Shown: positions 23,418-32,179, numbered from the stretch's first letter. The stretch is DNA of 54,330 bases from Candidatus Latescibacterota bacterium (GCA_022827165.1 JAJDTN010000033.1:1-54330), one strand, 5' to 3'. Translations and numbers: made by a program. The notes: generated by a model not told the origin, from the letters alone.

Positions 23418-25526
23418 CTTGGCAGCCGCCCCCGCCAGGTCCAGCAGGAACGCGTAGACCAGCGCCGTCTCCCGGTACCGCCGGTAGCGCCCCGACGGCC
23501 CGCCGTGGCCGGCGACCATCTCCGTCTTCAGCAGCAGCCGCGAGTCGCCGGTGCGCAGGGCGCGCTGGCGGGCCACCCACTTGGCCGGCTCCCAGTACTG
23601 GACGGCGGCGTCCTCGACGCTGGTGAGGACGAGCAGGTGCGGGTAGTCGGCGGCGGCGAGGTTGTCGTAGGGGGAGTACGACAGCATGTAGTCGTAGTAC
23701 TCCTTCTCGTTCGGGTTGCCCCACTCGTCGTACTCGCCCGTGGTCAGGGGGATGCTGTCGTCGAGCATGGTGGTCACCACGTCGACCCACGGCACCTGGG
23801 CGACGATGCCGTGGAACAGGTCGGGGCGCATGTTCATCACCGCGCCCACGAGCAGGCCCCCGGCGCTGCCCCCCTGGGCGTAGAGCCGCTCGGGGCTCGT
23901 GTAGCCCTGCTCGACGAGGTGTCCGGCGCAGTCGATGAAGTCGGTGAAGGTGTTCTTCTTGCGCAGCAGCTTGCCGTCGTCGTACCAGGCGCGGCCGAGG
24001 GCCTGGCCGCCGCGGACGTGAGCGATGGCGAAGACGAAGCCGCGGTCGAGGAGGCTCAGGCGGTTGGAGGCGAAGGAGGCGTCGATGGTGTAGCCGTAGG
24101 AGCCGTACCCGTAGAGCAGGAGGGGACGGCTGCCGTCGAGCTCGAGGCCCTTGCGGTAGACGATGGAGATGGGAACGCGGGCGCCGTCGCGGGCCGGGGC
24201 CCAGAGCCGCTCGGTGCGGTAGTTGGCGGGGTCGAAGTCGCCGCCGAGGACCTCCTCGCGCTTCACCAGGACCCGCTCCTTCGTGTCCATGTCGTAGTCG
24301 TAGTCGGAGTCGGGGGTGGTGAGGGACTGGTAGCGGTAGCGCAGGGTCGATGTCTCGAACTCCCAGTTGCCGTAGGTGTAGGCGAGATAGGCGGGCTCGC
24401 CGAAGTCGATCTCGTGCTCGGCGGCGGTATCCAGACGGCGGATTCGCAGCCGCCGCAGGCCGTCCTTGCGCTCCGCGGTGACCAGGTGGCCGTCGAAGAC
24501 GTCCACGTCCTCCAGGAGCACGTCCTCGCGGTGGGGGATCACCTCCTCCCAGTGCTCGCGCCCGGTGGCGTCCTCCGGGGTGCGCATGAGACGGAAGTTG
24601 CGCGCCCCGTCGTTGGTGACCACGTAGAACCAGCCGTTGCCGTGATCGATGGTGTACTCGTGGTCGCGCTGCCGCGGCGCCAGCAGACGGAACTCGGCCC
24701 GGGGCTCGTCGGCGGGGACGAAGCGGTACTCGTTGCTCACCGTCTGCCACAGGCCCAGCACGATCCAGGCCCGCGAGCGGGTCTTGAAGACGTAGGCGTC
24801 GAAGGTCTCGTCCTCCTCCTCGTAGACGAGGACGTCCTCCGACGCGTCGGTGCCCAGCTCGTGGCGGTAGAGGCGGTACCAGCGCAGGGTCTCGGGGTGC
24901 TGGCGCATGTAGAACAGGGTGCGGTCGTCCTCGGCCCAGGCGAGGTTGGAGGTGGCCGAGGAAATGCTCTCCTCCCGCACCTGGCCCGTGGACAGGTCCT
25001 TGAAGTGGATGGTGCAGATGCGGCGCCCCGTGGTGTCGGCGGCGAAGGCGAGCACGTCCTGGCTCGGGTTCACCGCCCAGGAGCTGACGTCGTAGTACTC
25101 GTGGCCCTCGGCGAGGGCGTTGACGTCGAGGAGGACCTCCTCCTCCGCCTCCATCGAGCCGCGGCGCCGGCAGTGGATGGGGTACTCCTTCCCGTCCTCG
25201 TAACGGGTGTAGTAGAAGTACTCGCCGCGCCGGGAGGGCGCCGTCGAGTCGGTCTGCTTGATGCGCCCCTTGATCTCCTCGAAGAGGCGCTCCTGCAGCG
25301 GCTCGGTGTGGGCCATCACCGACCGGGTGTAGTCGTTCTCGGCCTCCAGGTAGGCGGTGACCTCGGGGTTGTCGCGCTCGCGCAGCCAGTAGTAGTCGTC
25401 GACGCGCACGTCGCCGTGGGCGGTCAGCTCGTGGGGGCGCTTCTCGGCCACGGGGGCGGGCATGAGCTTGGATTGCGCCGCTGCGGTGAGGACGGCGAGG
25501 GACGCCAGCGCCAGGGCGGCCCTCAC
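23415..25526 (-). CDS. ptrB: Exported oligopeptidase B (S9A prolyl oligopeptidase family)
   Basis: The 703-residue serine peptidase has an N-terminal beta-propeller with VDDYYWLRERDNPEV, and a C-terminal alpha/beta-hydrolase domain. The triad is visible: Ser554 in GGSAGG, Asp639 in SVEDAAVQYWEP, and His674 in GHGGPSGRY. Oligopeptidase B cleaves short peptides after basic residues. The start is a GTG at 25526 whose bases overlap the upstream stop (GTGA). The sequence from there is a signal peptide (ALALASLAVLTAAAQS), so this copy is probably periplasmic. Length matches the family (about 690). It is co-transcribed with the upstream dioxygenase gene. Confidence 0.9.
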   Translation of the reverse strand: MRAALALASLAVLTAAAQSKLMPAPVAEKRPHELTAHGDVRVDDYYWLRERDNPEVTAYLEAENDYTRSVMAHTEPLQERLFEEIKGRIKQTDSTAPSRRGEYFYYTRYEDGKEYPIHCRRRGSMEAEEEVLLDVNALAEGHEYYDVSSWAVNPSQDVLAFAADTTGRRICTIHFKDLSTGQVREESISSATSNLAWAEDDRTLFYMRQHPETLRWYRLYRHELGTDASEDVLVYEEEDETFDAYVFKTRSRAWIVLGLWQTVSNEYRFVPADEPRAEFRLLAPRQRDHEYTIDHGNGWFYVVTNDGARNFRLMRTPEDATGREHWEEVIPHREDVLLEDVDVFDGHLVTAERKDGLRRLRIRRLDTAAEHEIDFGEPAYLAYTYGNWEFETSTLRYRYQSLTTPDSDYDYDMDTKERVLVKREEVLGGDFDPANYRTERLWAPARDGARVPISIVYRKGLELDGSRPLLLYGYGSYGYTIDASFASNRLSLLDRGFVFAIAHVRGGQALGRAWYDDGKLLRKKNTFTDFIDCAGHLVEQGYTSPERLYAQGGSAGGLLVGAVMNMRPDLFHGIVAQVPWVDVVTTMLDDSIPLTTGEYDEWGNPNEKEYYDYMLSYSPYDNLAAADYPHLLVLTSVEDAAVQYWEPAKWVARQRALRTGDSRLLLKTEMVAGHGGPSGRYRRYRETALVYAFLLDLAGAAAK

Positions 25527-26359
25527 GCCCCCACCTGCACCGAGGCCGGCACCGGGGCGCGCTCCTTCTCCCCCGGGCGGAACCCGGCGACGACGATGTT
25601 GTCGTTGCGCGGCAGGATGTTGTCGGGGTCGATGCGGTGCGGGTCGTCGTCGGCGCGGCCCACGGGGCGCATGGCGGTGCTGTGGTAGCCGAAGCGGACC
25701 GCCTTGCGCCACTCGTCGGTGCGGTTGCAGTCCGACCAGTGGATGGCGAGATAGCTGAAGAAGATGACGTCGCCCCGCGCCGCCGGGATCGTCACCGTGT
25801 CGATGAGGTCGGGGTGGTACTCGTCGGGGGGCAGGTGGGGCGCCGTCTCCGGGCCGAGGATGTGCTCCAGGGGCCCGCCCTTGTGGCTGCCGGGGACGAT
25901 GTGCAGGGCGCCGCTCTCAAGGGGCGCGTCGTCGAGGTGCAGCAGGCAGTCGACGAAGTCGGGGCCGTCGTGGGGGTAGAAGGGGTAGTCCTGGTGCATG
26001 GGGAAAGGCGTGCCCCGCTCGGGCGGCTTGGCGTGGAGCACCGTGTGGTGCCACTGCACGCTGTCGCCCACCAGGTCGCGGACGCCGCCCAAGAGGCCCT
26101 CGTGGTGGATGACGCGGGACCACACGGCGGAGTAGAAGTCCGGCCGGTGCAGGAAGACGGCCTTGGTGTTGAGGCGCTCCTCCTCGTCGAGGTAGCGGTC
26201 GCGCCAGGGGCCCCTCCAGCCGATCGTCTCCTCCCCCCACTCCTCGATGATGCGCACCATGTCGGCAGCCAGCTCGTCGGTCTCGCGCGGCGAGAACAGG
26301 CCGTCCACCTTGACGAAGCCGTGGCGGTGATAGTGGTCGATCTGGTCCTTCGTGAGCAT
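25523..26359 (-). CDS. Phytanoyl-CoA dioxygenase (PhyH) family protein
   Basis: The 278-residue Fe(II)/2-oxoglutarate oxygenase opens with the family's DHYHRHGFVKVDGLFS. The metal triad is His122 and Asp124 in MHQDYPFYP and His207 in LAIHWSDCN. Between them is SGALHIVPGSHKGGPL. It differs clearly from the other PhyH protein in this window (528-1295), so the two are not a recent duplication. AGGAG precedes the ATG. It is the first gene of a two-gene unit with oligopeptidase B and is divergent from the MetE-like gene, with only 70 bp between starts. Substrate unknown. Confidence 0.88.
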   Translation of the reverse strand: MLTKDQIDHYHRHGFVKVDGLFSPRETDELAADMVRIIEEWGEETIGWRGPWRDRYLDEEERLNTKAVFLHRPDFYSAVWSRVIHHEGLLGGVRDLVGDSVQWHHTVLHAKPPERGTPFPMHQDYPFYPHDGPDFVDCLLHLDDAPLESGALHIVPGSHKGGPLEHILGPETAPHLPPDEYHPDLIDTVTIPAARGDVIFFSYLAIHWSDCNRTDEWRKAVRFGYHSTAMRPVGRADDDPHRIDPDNILPRNDNIVVAGFRPGEKERAPVPASVQVGA

Positions 26360-26394
26360 CGTGCGGTCTCCTGTGTCGGGTGGTCGGGCAATGG

Positions 26395-26423
26395 TAGACA
26401 GAGGCCCCGATCCCCGCTACTCT
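26395..26423 (+). promoter_or_regulatory. Candidate promoter giving a leaderless MetE-like transcript
   Basis: TAGACA (26395-26400), a 17-bp spacer and TACTCT (26418-26423) precede the ATG at 26430. Transcription would start about seven bases after the -10 box, at the A of the ATG. No Shine-Dalgarno is visible before that ATG, which fits leaderless translation. The -10 box matches the consensus at only three positions. Confidence 0.35.
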
Positions 26424-26429
26424 CTCTGC

Positions 26430-27515
26430 ATGGCCCTTTCCGAGAGATTCACGAGCATCCCCTTCGCCGCCGGCGTCGTCGGCAGCCTGCCGCGGCCGAT
26501 GATGGTGCGCGAGATGCTGCCCGAGCTGCCGGGTCCGGCCTCGGCGGCGGCGGCCCGGTCCCGGCAGATGGACGCCGCCGTGGGCTACGCCATCGCCGTG
26601 CAGGAGCAGGCCGGCCTCGACCTGGTCAGCGACGGCGAGTGGCGCCGCCACGCCTACACCCACATCATCGCCGACATCGCCACCGGCTTCAGCGAGGACG
26701 CGCGCCCCGAGCCGCACCGCTGGGGGATCTCGGTCACCGAGCCGATGGAGGTCGTCAACCCCGGGCTGATCGCGTCGGAGGCCCGCTTCCTGGTGGAAGC
26801 CACCGACCGCATGACCAAGGTCTGCGTGCCGTCGCCGTACCTGCTCGGGGTCCGCCTCTGGGAGCGGGAGGTCTCCTCCCGGGCCTATCCGACGCGCGAC
26901 CGTTTCATCGAGGAGGTCGCCGTCATCCTGCGCCAGGAGCTGCTGGCCCTGCAGGAGACGGGGGTCACCGTCGTGCAGATCGACGAGCCCCACCTGTGCG
27001 TGCTCGTCGATCCGTCGTACCGCGACAGCTTCGAGGACGCCCGCTACGAGATGGACCTGGCGGCGGACGCGATCAACGGCATGATCTCGGGCCTCGACAA
27101 GGTGCAGACCGCCCTGCACCTGTGCCGGCGCAACTACGGCCGCCGCGGCTGGGGCGCCGAGGGCGGCTACGACCCGATCGTCGAGACGATGTGCAGGATC
27201 GACGTCGATCAGTACGTGATGGAGTTCAGCATCCCCGTGGCCGGGGATGTCTCCATCCTCAGGCGGCTGCCCGAGGACCGCCTCATCGGTCTCGGCGCCG
27301 TGGAGTGCCGCTTCGAGAAGATCGACACCACCGCCGAGATCGTGGGGCGCGTGGAGGAGGCCCTGAAGCACGTCGACGCCGGGCGCCTGAGCCTCAACCC
27401 GGACTGCGGCTTCGCCCCCGGCCTGGCCATCGACATGCCCCTGGAGGAGCCCTACCTCAAGCTGAAGAACGAGGCCGAGGCGGCGGCCCTGCTGCGCGAG
27501 CGCCACCCGGCCTGA
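26430..27515 (+). CDS. MetE-like cobalamin-independent methionine synthase catalytic-domain protein
   Basis: The 361-residue protein corresponds to the C-terminal zinc domain of MetE alone, without the N-terminal half. It begins AAGVVGSLPRPMMV, the usual start of this group. The zinc ligands are readable: His230 and Cys232 (HLCRRN), Glu265 (MEFSIP) and Cys326 (NPDCGFAPG). The Glu-to-Cys distance of 61 equals that of E. coli MetE, as I recall the numbering. Members transfer methyl or related groups to thiols; some are methionine synthases and others act on coenzyme M or unknown thiols. I chose ATG 26430 because homologous sequence begins there; an in-frame ATG at 26391 is possible. Confidence 0.82.
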   Translation: MALSERFTSIPFAAGVVGSLPRPMMVREMLPELPGPASAAAARSRQMDAAVGYAIAVQEQAGLDLVSDGEWRRHAYTHIIADIATGFSEDARPEPHRWGISVTEPMEVVNPGLIASEARFLVEATDRMTKVCVPSPYLLGVRLWEREVSSRAYPTRDRFIEEVAVILRQELLALQETGVTVVQIDEPHLCVLVDPSYRDSFEDARYEMDLAADAINGMISGLDKVQTALHLCRRNYGRRGWGAEGGYDPIVETMCRIDVDQYVMEFSIPVAGDVSILRRLPEDRLIGLGAVECRFEKIDTTAEIVGRVEEALKHVDAGRLSLNPDCGFAPGLAIDMPLEEPYLKLKNEAEAAALLRERHPA

Positions 27516-27533
27516 GGGTTGCTTTCGCCTTCG

Positions 27534-27562
27534 TTGAAGCCCTCGGCGAGGGCTCCTATCTT
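27534..27562 (+). promoter_or_regulatory. Promoter-like pair before the D-threonine-aldolase-like gene
   Basis: TTGAAG (27534-27539), 17 bp and TATCTT (27557-27562) lie in the 98-bp gap after the MetE-like gene. The spacer contains the hairpin GCCCTC-GGC-GAGGGC (27539-27553). The hairpin lacks a T-run, so it is more likely incidental or a weak terminator of the upstream gene. Predicted start is about 27569, leaving a 45-nt leader. Confidence 0.4.
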
Positions 27563-27613
27563 CAAACGCTTCCGCCAGTTACGCCCAGCCCCCGAAGGAA
27601 ACCGCGCCCGAGG

Positions 27614-28726
27614 ATGATCGAGCACGAGCCCTACCGCATCGCCGATCCGGACGGCCTGGAGACGCCCGCCATGGTCGTCTTCGAGGACCTCGTCGACCAG
27701 AATCTGGCCGCCCTCTGCGAGCAGGTCGGCGGCGCCGCCAACCTGATGATGCACGTCAAGACCCACAAGGCGGAGGCGATCGTCCGCAAGCAGCTGGCCG
27801 CCGGCGTCGCCGGCTTCAAGTGCGCCACCCTCAAGGAGCTGGAGATGGTCCTCGACGCCGGGGCCCCGGAGGCGGTCCTGGCGTATCCCCTCGTGCAGGC
27901 GATCAAGACCCGGCGCTTCGCCGGGATCACCGCCGATCACCCGGAGCAGCGCGTCTACGCCACGGTGAGCGCCCCCATCCACGTGAGCCGCCTGGCCGAG
28001 GCCGGCGAGGCGCGCGAGCGCAAGCTGCGGGTCATGGTCGACGTCGACGCGGGCATGCGGCGCACCGGGGTGGCGCCGAAGGGGGTGCCCGACCTCTACG
28101 CCGCGATCCACGGCGAGGAGTGGCTGGAGGCGGCGGGCCTGCACATCTATGACGGACACGAGCACTTCCAGGACCCCTCGGGGCGGGAGGCGGCGGCCAT
28201 GGCCCACGTCCGCGACCTGCAGGCCCTCAAGGAACAGCTGGAGGGCGCCGGCATGCCGGTGGAGCGGGTCGTGGGCGGCGGCTCCTACTCCTACGAGTAC
28301 TACGCGCGCACCGAGGGCTTCCACGGCTCGCCGGGGACGGTGACCTACTGGGACATCAACGGCGCCCTGGGCAAGCCCGGCCAGCCCTTCCGCTGGGCGG
28401 CGCTGGTGCTGTGCCAGGTCGTCGACCGCTATCCCGACCAGTTGACGATCACCACCGACGCGGGGAACAAGGCGGTCGCCGCCGATCCCGCCCTGGAGCG
28501 CCGCGCCTGGCTGCTGGGCCGCAAGGATGCCCGCCTCCTCCTCCAGAACGAGGAACACGCCGTCTTCGAGTTGCCCGAGGGCCGCCTGCCCGAGATCGGC
28601 GACTACCTGCTGGCCGTGCCCGGCCACGTCTGCCCCACGGCGATCCGCTTCCCCGGCTGCTACGTCATCGACGGTGAGGGCGCCGTGGTCGACTACTATC
28701 CCCACACCGCGCGCGACCGGCTGTAG
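27614..28726 (+). CDS. D-threonine aldolase/D-serine dehydratase-like PLP enzyme (alanine-racemase fold)
   Basis: The 370-residue fold-type III PLP enzyme has the PLP lysine in HVKTHK (Lys49). It also has the TIM-barrel segment DVDAGMRRTGV, the metal-site-like DGHEHF, and the C-terminal GHVCPT with His338 and Cys340 that bind a divalent metal in D-threonine aldolases and D-serine dehydratases. It would cleave or dehydrate D-3-hydroxy amino acids. The ATG at 27614 follows GAGG closely. It is transcribed in the same direction as the MetE-like gene but after a promoter-like gap. The precise substrate is open. Confidence 0.85.
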   Translation: MIEHEPYRIADPDGLETPAMVVFEDLVDQNLAALCEQVGGAANLMMHVKTHKAEAIVRKQLAAGVAGFKCATLKELEMVLDAGAPEAVLAYPLVQAIKTRRFAGITADHPEQRVYATVSAPIHVSRLAEAGEARERKLRVMVDVDAGMRRTGVAPKGVPDLYAAIHGEEWLEAAGLHIYDGHEHFQDPSGREAAAMAHVRDLQALKEQLEGAGMPVERVVGGGSYSYEYYARTEGFHGSPGTVTYWDINGALGKPGQPFRWAALVLCQVVDRYPDQLTITTDAGNKAVAADPALERRAWLLGRKDARLLLQNEEHAVFELPEGRLPEIGDYLLAVPGHVCPTAIRFPGCYVIDGEGAVVDYYPHTARDRL

Positions 28727-28742
28727 CGCCCGCGCGCCGGTC

Positions 28743-29447
28743 GTGCCCCTCACGCCGTTCCACGTCAACTGGCTCGTCCACCGCATCCACGCCCGCCACG
28801 TGACCGCCGCCGTCACGGCCCACGCCGGCGGCCGGCTCCTCGACGTCGGCTGCGGCGCCCGGCCCTTCGCCGGGCTGCTGGACCGGCACAGCGAGCGCTC
28901 CGTGGGCGTCGACCCGGACCGGCGGCGCTACGGACCGTCCGCCGGGGGCGGCCCCCGGCGGCTGCCGGAGGCCTGGGCCAGCGGCCTCGACCTGCCCTTC
29001 CGCGACGCCAGCTTCGACACCGTCCTCTGCCTGCAGGTGCTGGAGCACGTGCCGCGGCCGTGGCGACTCCTGGACGAGATCGCCCGCGTCCTGCGCCCCG
29101 GCGGCGCCCTGGTGCTGACGGCGCCCCACATCTGGGGCCTCCACGAGGAGCCCCGCGACTACTACCGGTTCACCCCCTTCGGGCTGCGCCACCTCGGAGA
29201 GGCCGCCGGTCTGCGGGTGGTAGCGGTGAACGCCCTGGCCGGGTACTGGGTCACGGCGGGAGCGCGCTTCGTCCACTACCTGCGGCGCCTGGAGAGGGTC
29301 CGCCTCTACCCGCTCACGCGGCCGCTGATGGCGCTGGTGCAGCTGGCGTGCCTGGTCCTCGACAGGATCCACCGCGTCGAGAGCGACGCCTGGAACCACC
29401 TGCTGGTGGCGCGCAAGCCGGCCCCGGCCCCGTGTGGCGGGTCCTGA
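28743..29447 (+). CDS. Class I SAM-dependent methyltransferase
   Basis: The 234-residue protein starts at a GTG (no better start in frame). Motif I is LLDVGCGARPFAGLL, followed by GVDPDRRR, LDLPFRDASFDTVLCLQVLEHV and LRPGGALVLTAPH, which are the standard SAM-binding motifs of the ubiE/type-11 family. EEPRDYYRFTPFGLRHL resembles methyltransferases of cell-surface polysaccharide clusters. The next gene is an O-antigen ligase/polymerase-like protein, so modification of a surface glycan or lipid is plausible. The end of this gene is part of a local tandem duplication. Confidence 0.85.
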   Translation: MPLTPFHVNWLVHRIHARHVTAAVTAHAGGRLLDVGCGARPFAGLLDRHSERSVGVDPDRRRYGPSAGGGPRRLPEAWASGLDLPFRDASFDTVLCLQVLEHVPRPWRLLDEIARVLRPGGALVLTAPHIWGLHEEPRDYYRFTPFGLRHLGEAAGLRVVAVNALAGYWVTAGARFVHYLRRLERVRLYPLTRPLMALVQLACLVLDRIHRVESDAWNHLLVARKPAPAPCGGS

Positions 29448-29595
29448 GATGACGGCCGCGGCGGTCTCCAGCCCCTGGCGGGTAGCCCCCGACAACGGCC
29501 GCCTGGTGGCGCAGAAGCCCCAGGCGGGCGGGTCCTGAGATGAATGCGATCTCCAGCCCCTGGCGGGTGACCCCGGACAACGGCCGCCTGGTGGC
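29403..29595 (+). repeat. Imperfect tandem duplication spanning the methyltransferase end and the ligase start
   Basis: Two roughly 90-100 bp units lie head to tail, beginning at 29403 and 29503 (both CTGGTGGCGC). Each unit contains the end of a protein (KP..GGS and stop), the junction GGGTCCTGAGATGA, and the start SSPWRV-PDNGRLVA. The stops are at 29445 and 29536, and the ATGs at 29449 and 29540. Offsets fall from 100 to 91 to 85 bp along the unit because of small indels, so the duplication is not brand-new. Confidence 0.75.
29449..29538 (+). CDS. 29-codon mini-ORF created by the tandem duplication
   Basis: ATG at 29449 to TGA at 29538. It reads the duplicated start of the ligase gene (VSSPWRVAPDNGRLVA) and then the duplicated end of the methyltransferase gene (QKPQAGGS). 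It overlaps neither neighbour and keeps the TGAGATG coupling at both ends, so ribosomes could pass through it from the methyltransferase to the ligase gene. It may be only a by-product. No function is claimed. Confidence 0.35.
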   Translation: MTAAAVSSPWRVAPDNGRLVAQKPQAGGS

Positions 29596-30958
29596 CGTGG
29601 CGGCGGCCCTGGCGGTGCTGGCCACGGCGGGGCCCCTGCTGCTGCTGGGCACGGCGCTGCACGTGGTCCTCGCCGCCGGAGCACTGGCCGCGGCGGCCCT
29701 GGTCCTGTTCTCGCCGCGGCGGACGCTGGCGGTGCTGCTGGTGGCCACGGCGGCGCTCCCGGTCCACCTCCTGGACGCCACGCGGCTGCCCCTCGGCCTG
29801 CGGCCCTGGGAGATCCTCCTCCTCGCCGGGGTCCTCTTCGCCCTCGTCGACCTGGCCGCCTTCGACCGCTGGCGGCTGCGGCGCACCAGCGCCGACGGCC
29901 TGGTGGCCGCCTTCCTGCTGCTGGCCCTGCTCTCCGGGGCGGTCGGCTTCTGGCACGGGAACGAGGCGGTCCTGCGCAACCTGCGCTACCCCCTGTACTA
30001 CGCCGTGTTCTTCCTGGTGCTGTGCGCGGCTCGCCCCGGCGACGGCGCCCGGCTCTTCGCGCCCCTGGTGGTGCTCGCCGGCGTCGTGGTGAGCGCCGAG
30101 TACCTGCTGGAGTTCCTGGGCGCCGTCGACCCCGCCGCCGGGGAGAGCTTCGTGCGCGTCAGCCGCCGCCAGGGGATCGTGCTGCCCGTGGCCATGCTGC
30201 TGCTGGCCAACGGGTTCGTCCACGACCCCCGCCGCTGGGGGCGGTCGCTGCTGCTCGCCCTGTTCCTGTTCATCGGCCTCGGCTTCGCCATCACCCTCGG
30301 CCGCGGCATGTGGGCCGCCTTCGGCCTCGGCCTGCTGGTCACGGTTTGGCTCTGGCACCGGTCCCAGCCGGCGGCCCGGCGCCGCGCCTGGAAGGCGGCC
30401 CTGCTGGCGGCGGGCGTGGTCGCCGCCCTGGTCCTGACCGCCCTCGCCTTCCAGCGCCTCACCGGCGCCGCCCTCTCGGCCCACGCCGTGGAGCGCTCCC
30501 GCACCTTTCTCGACGTGACCCGCGACGTGCAGGTGGTGGGCCGCTTCCTCGGCTACGCCAGCGCCTGGGAGGAGATCCTCGAGCACCCCTTCCTCGGCGG
30601 CGGCCAGGGGGCGACCTTCACGGCCTGGTCCTTCAACCCGGATGCGGGCCGTTTCGAGACCTGGAAGGCGTGGACCGTGGACAGCCTCTACCTGACCTTG
30701 TGGCTGAAGATGGGGCTCGCCGGTCTGCTGCTGTTCCCGTGGCTGTGCCTGCACGTGGGCCGGCGGGCCCTGCGCCTGTGCCGCGGCGCCGATCCCCCCA
30801 CCCGCGCCTTCGCCGCCGGCTGCGTCGCCACGCTGACGGCCATGGGGCTCCTCGGCCTCAGCGACGGCTCGATGATGAACGGCCGCTTCGCCCTCCTCTT
30901 CGGGACCCTCTTCGGCCTGGTGATGGTGGCCGACAAGGAGAAGCCGTGCAGCGCCTGA
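29540..30958 (+). CDS. O-antigen ligase/polymerase (Wzy/WaaL)-like membrane protein
   Basis: The 472-residue protein has ten or more hydrophobic helices (for example LVAVAAALAVLATAGPLLLL and MLLLANGFVHD flanks) and a long loop carrying GRFLGYASAWEEILEHPFLGGGQGATF. That is the hallmark segment of the O-antigen ligase (Wzy_C) family. Such proteins join or polymerise lipid-linked glycans at the periplasmic face of the inner membrane. The start ATG is coupled to the mini-ORF stop upstream, and its end overlaps the AnmK start by 13 bp. Ligase and polymerase cannot be separated by sequence alone. Confidence 0.8.
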   Translation: MNAISSPWRVTPDNGRLVAVAAALAVLATAGPLLLLGTALHVVLAAGALAAAALVLFSPRRTLAVLLVATAALPVHLLDATRLPLGLRPWEILLLAGVLFALVDLAAFDRWRLRRTSADGLVAAFLLLALLSGAVGFWHGNEAVLRNLRYPLYYAVFFLVLCAARPGDGARLFAPLVVLAGVVVSAEYLLEFLGAVDPAAGESFVRVSRRQGIVLPVAMLLLANGFVHDPRRWGRSLLLALFLFIGLGFAITLGRGMWAAFGLGLLVTVWLWHRSQPAARRRAWKAALLAAGVVAALVLTALAFQRLTGAALSAHAVERSRTFLDVTRDVQVVGRFLGYASAWEEILEHPFLGGGQGATFTAWSFNPDAGRFETWKAWTVDSLYLTLWLKMGLAGLLLFPWLCLHVGRRALRLCRGADPPTRAFAAGCVATLTAMGLLGLSDGSMMNGRFALLFGTLFGLVMVADKEKPCSA

Positions 30959-32133
30959 TCGAGAGTGCCTCCAGGGAGTCGCGCCGCGTCGTGGGACTGA
31001 TGACGGGCACCTCCGCCGACGGCATCGACGCCGTCCTCGCCGAGATCGAGGGCTGGGGCGAGAGCACGGAGTTCGAGATCCTCGCCCACCTGACGCACCC
31101 GCTGCCGGAGGCGCTGCAGGCGGACTTGTTCCTGCTGTTCCAGCCCGACGCCCTGGTGGAGGATCTGTGCCGGGTGAACTTCGCCCTCGGCGCCGCCCTG
31201 GCCGATGCCACCCTCCAGGTGGCCGAGGCGGCCAACCTCGAGCCGGCGGCGATCGACTTGGTGGGCAGTCACGGCCAGACGGTGCGCCACCTGCCCAAGT
31301 CCGACCCGCCCTCGACCCTGCAGATCGGCGAGGCCGCCGTCGTCGCCCGGCACACGGGGATCCCGGTGGTGAGCGACTTCCGGCCCGCCGACATGGCCGC
31401 CGAGGGCGAAGGGGCGCCCCTGGTGCCGCTGGTGGACGTGCTGCTCTTCAGCCACCCGGACCGCGGCCGGCTGCTGCTCAACATCGGCGGCATCGCCAAC
31501 GTCACCGCCCTGCCTCCGGGGGCCCGCCGCGAGCAGGGGGTCCTGGCCTTCGACCTGGGGCCCGGCAACGCCCTCGTGGACGCCGCCGTCATGCACCTCA
31601 CCGGGGGCGCCGAGCGCTTCGACGACGGCGGACGGCGCGCGGCGGCGGGCACCGTGGACGAGGACTGGGTGGAGCGGCTGATGAAGCACGAGTTCTTCCG
31701 CCGGCCGCCGCCGAAGTCGACGGGCCGCGAGGAGTTCGGCACCCTGTACCTGGCCGAGGTCATGCGCCAGGCGCAGCTCGGGCCGGCGGACCTGGTGGCG
31801 ACGCTGACCGCCTTCACGGCGCGCGCCATCGCCGCCGGCGTCGACCGCTTCGCCGATCCCGAGGGCGCCCTGGAGGAGGTCTGGGTCGGCGGCGGCGGGG
31901 TTCGCAACACCCACCTCATGGGCCTCCTCGAGGAAGCCCTGGCGCCGCGCGAGGTGGGGTCGATCGACCGCCTCGGCGTGCCCGCCGACGCCAAGGAGGC
32001 CCTCGCCTTCGCGGTCCTGGCCAACGAGACCCTCATGGGGCGCGCCGGCAACGTGAGGGCCGCCACCGGGGCCAAGGCCGACGCCGTCCTCGGCAAGATC
32101 TCGCTGCCGCCGGTGCCGGGGCAGGGATGGTGA
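30946..32133 (+). CDS. anmK: Anhydro-N-acetylmuramic acid kinase
   Basis: The 395-residue sugar kinase begins at a GTG preceded by AAGGAG, overlapping the ligase gene. The ATP-binding opening is GLMTGTSADGIDAVL. Further AnmK blocks are GSHGQTVRHLP, LVDVLLFSHPDRGRLLLNIGGIANVT, FDLGPGNALVDA and VWVGGGGVRNTHLM. The enzyme hydrolyses and phosphorylates 1,6-anhydro-MurNAc to MurNAc-6-phosphate during peptidoglycan recycling in the cytoplasm. No other recycling genes such as murQ are next to it here. Family length (about 370-395) agrees. Confidence 0.93.
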   Translation: MQRLIESASRESRRVVGLMTGTSADGIDAVLAEIEGWGESTEFEILAHLTHPLPEALQADLFLLFQPDALVEDLCRVNFALGAALADATLQVAEAANLEPAAIDLVGSHGQTVRHLPKSDPPSTLQIGEAAVVARHTGIPVVSDFRPADMAAEGEGAPLVPLVDVLLFSHPDRGRLLLNIGGIANVTALPPGARREQGVLAFDLGPGNALVDAAVMHLTGGAERFDDGGRRAAAGTVDEDWVERLMKHEFFRRPPPKSTGREEFGTLYLAEVMRQAQLGPADLVATLTAFTARAIAAGVDRFADPEGALEEVWVGGGGVRNTHLMGLLEEALAPREVGSIDRLGVPADAKEALAFAVLANETLMGRAGNVRAATGAKADAVLGKISLPPVPGQGW

Positions 32134-32179
32134 GTCCCACAAGACCTGGGGCCGCGCCAGCGGCCGGGGAGAGACCGAG

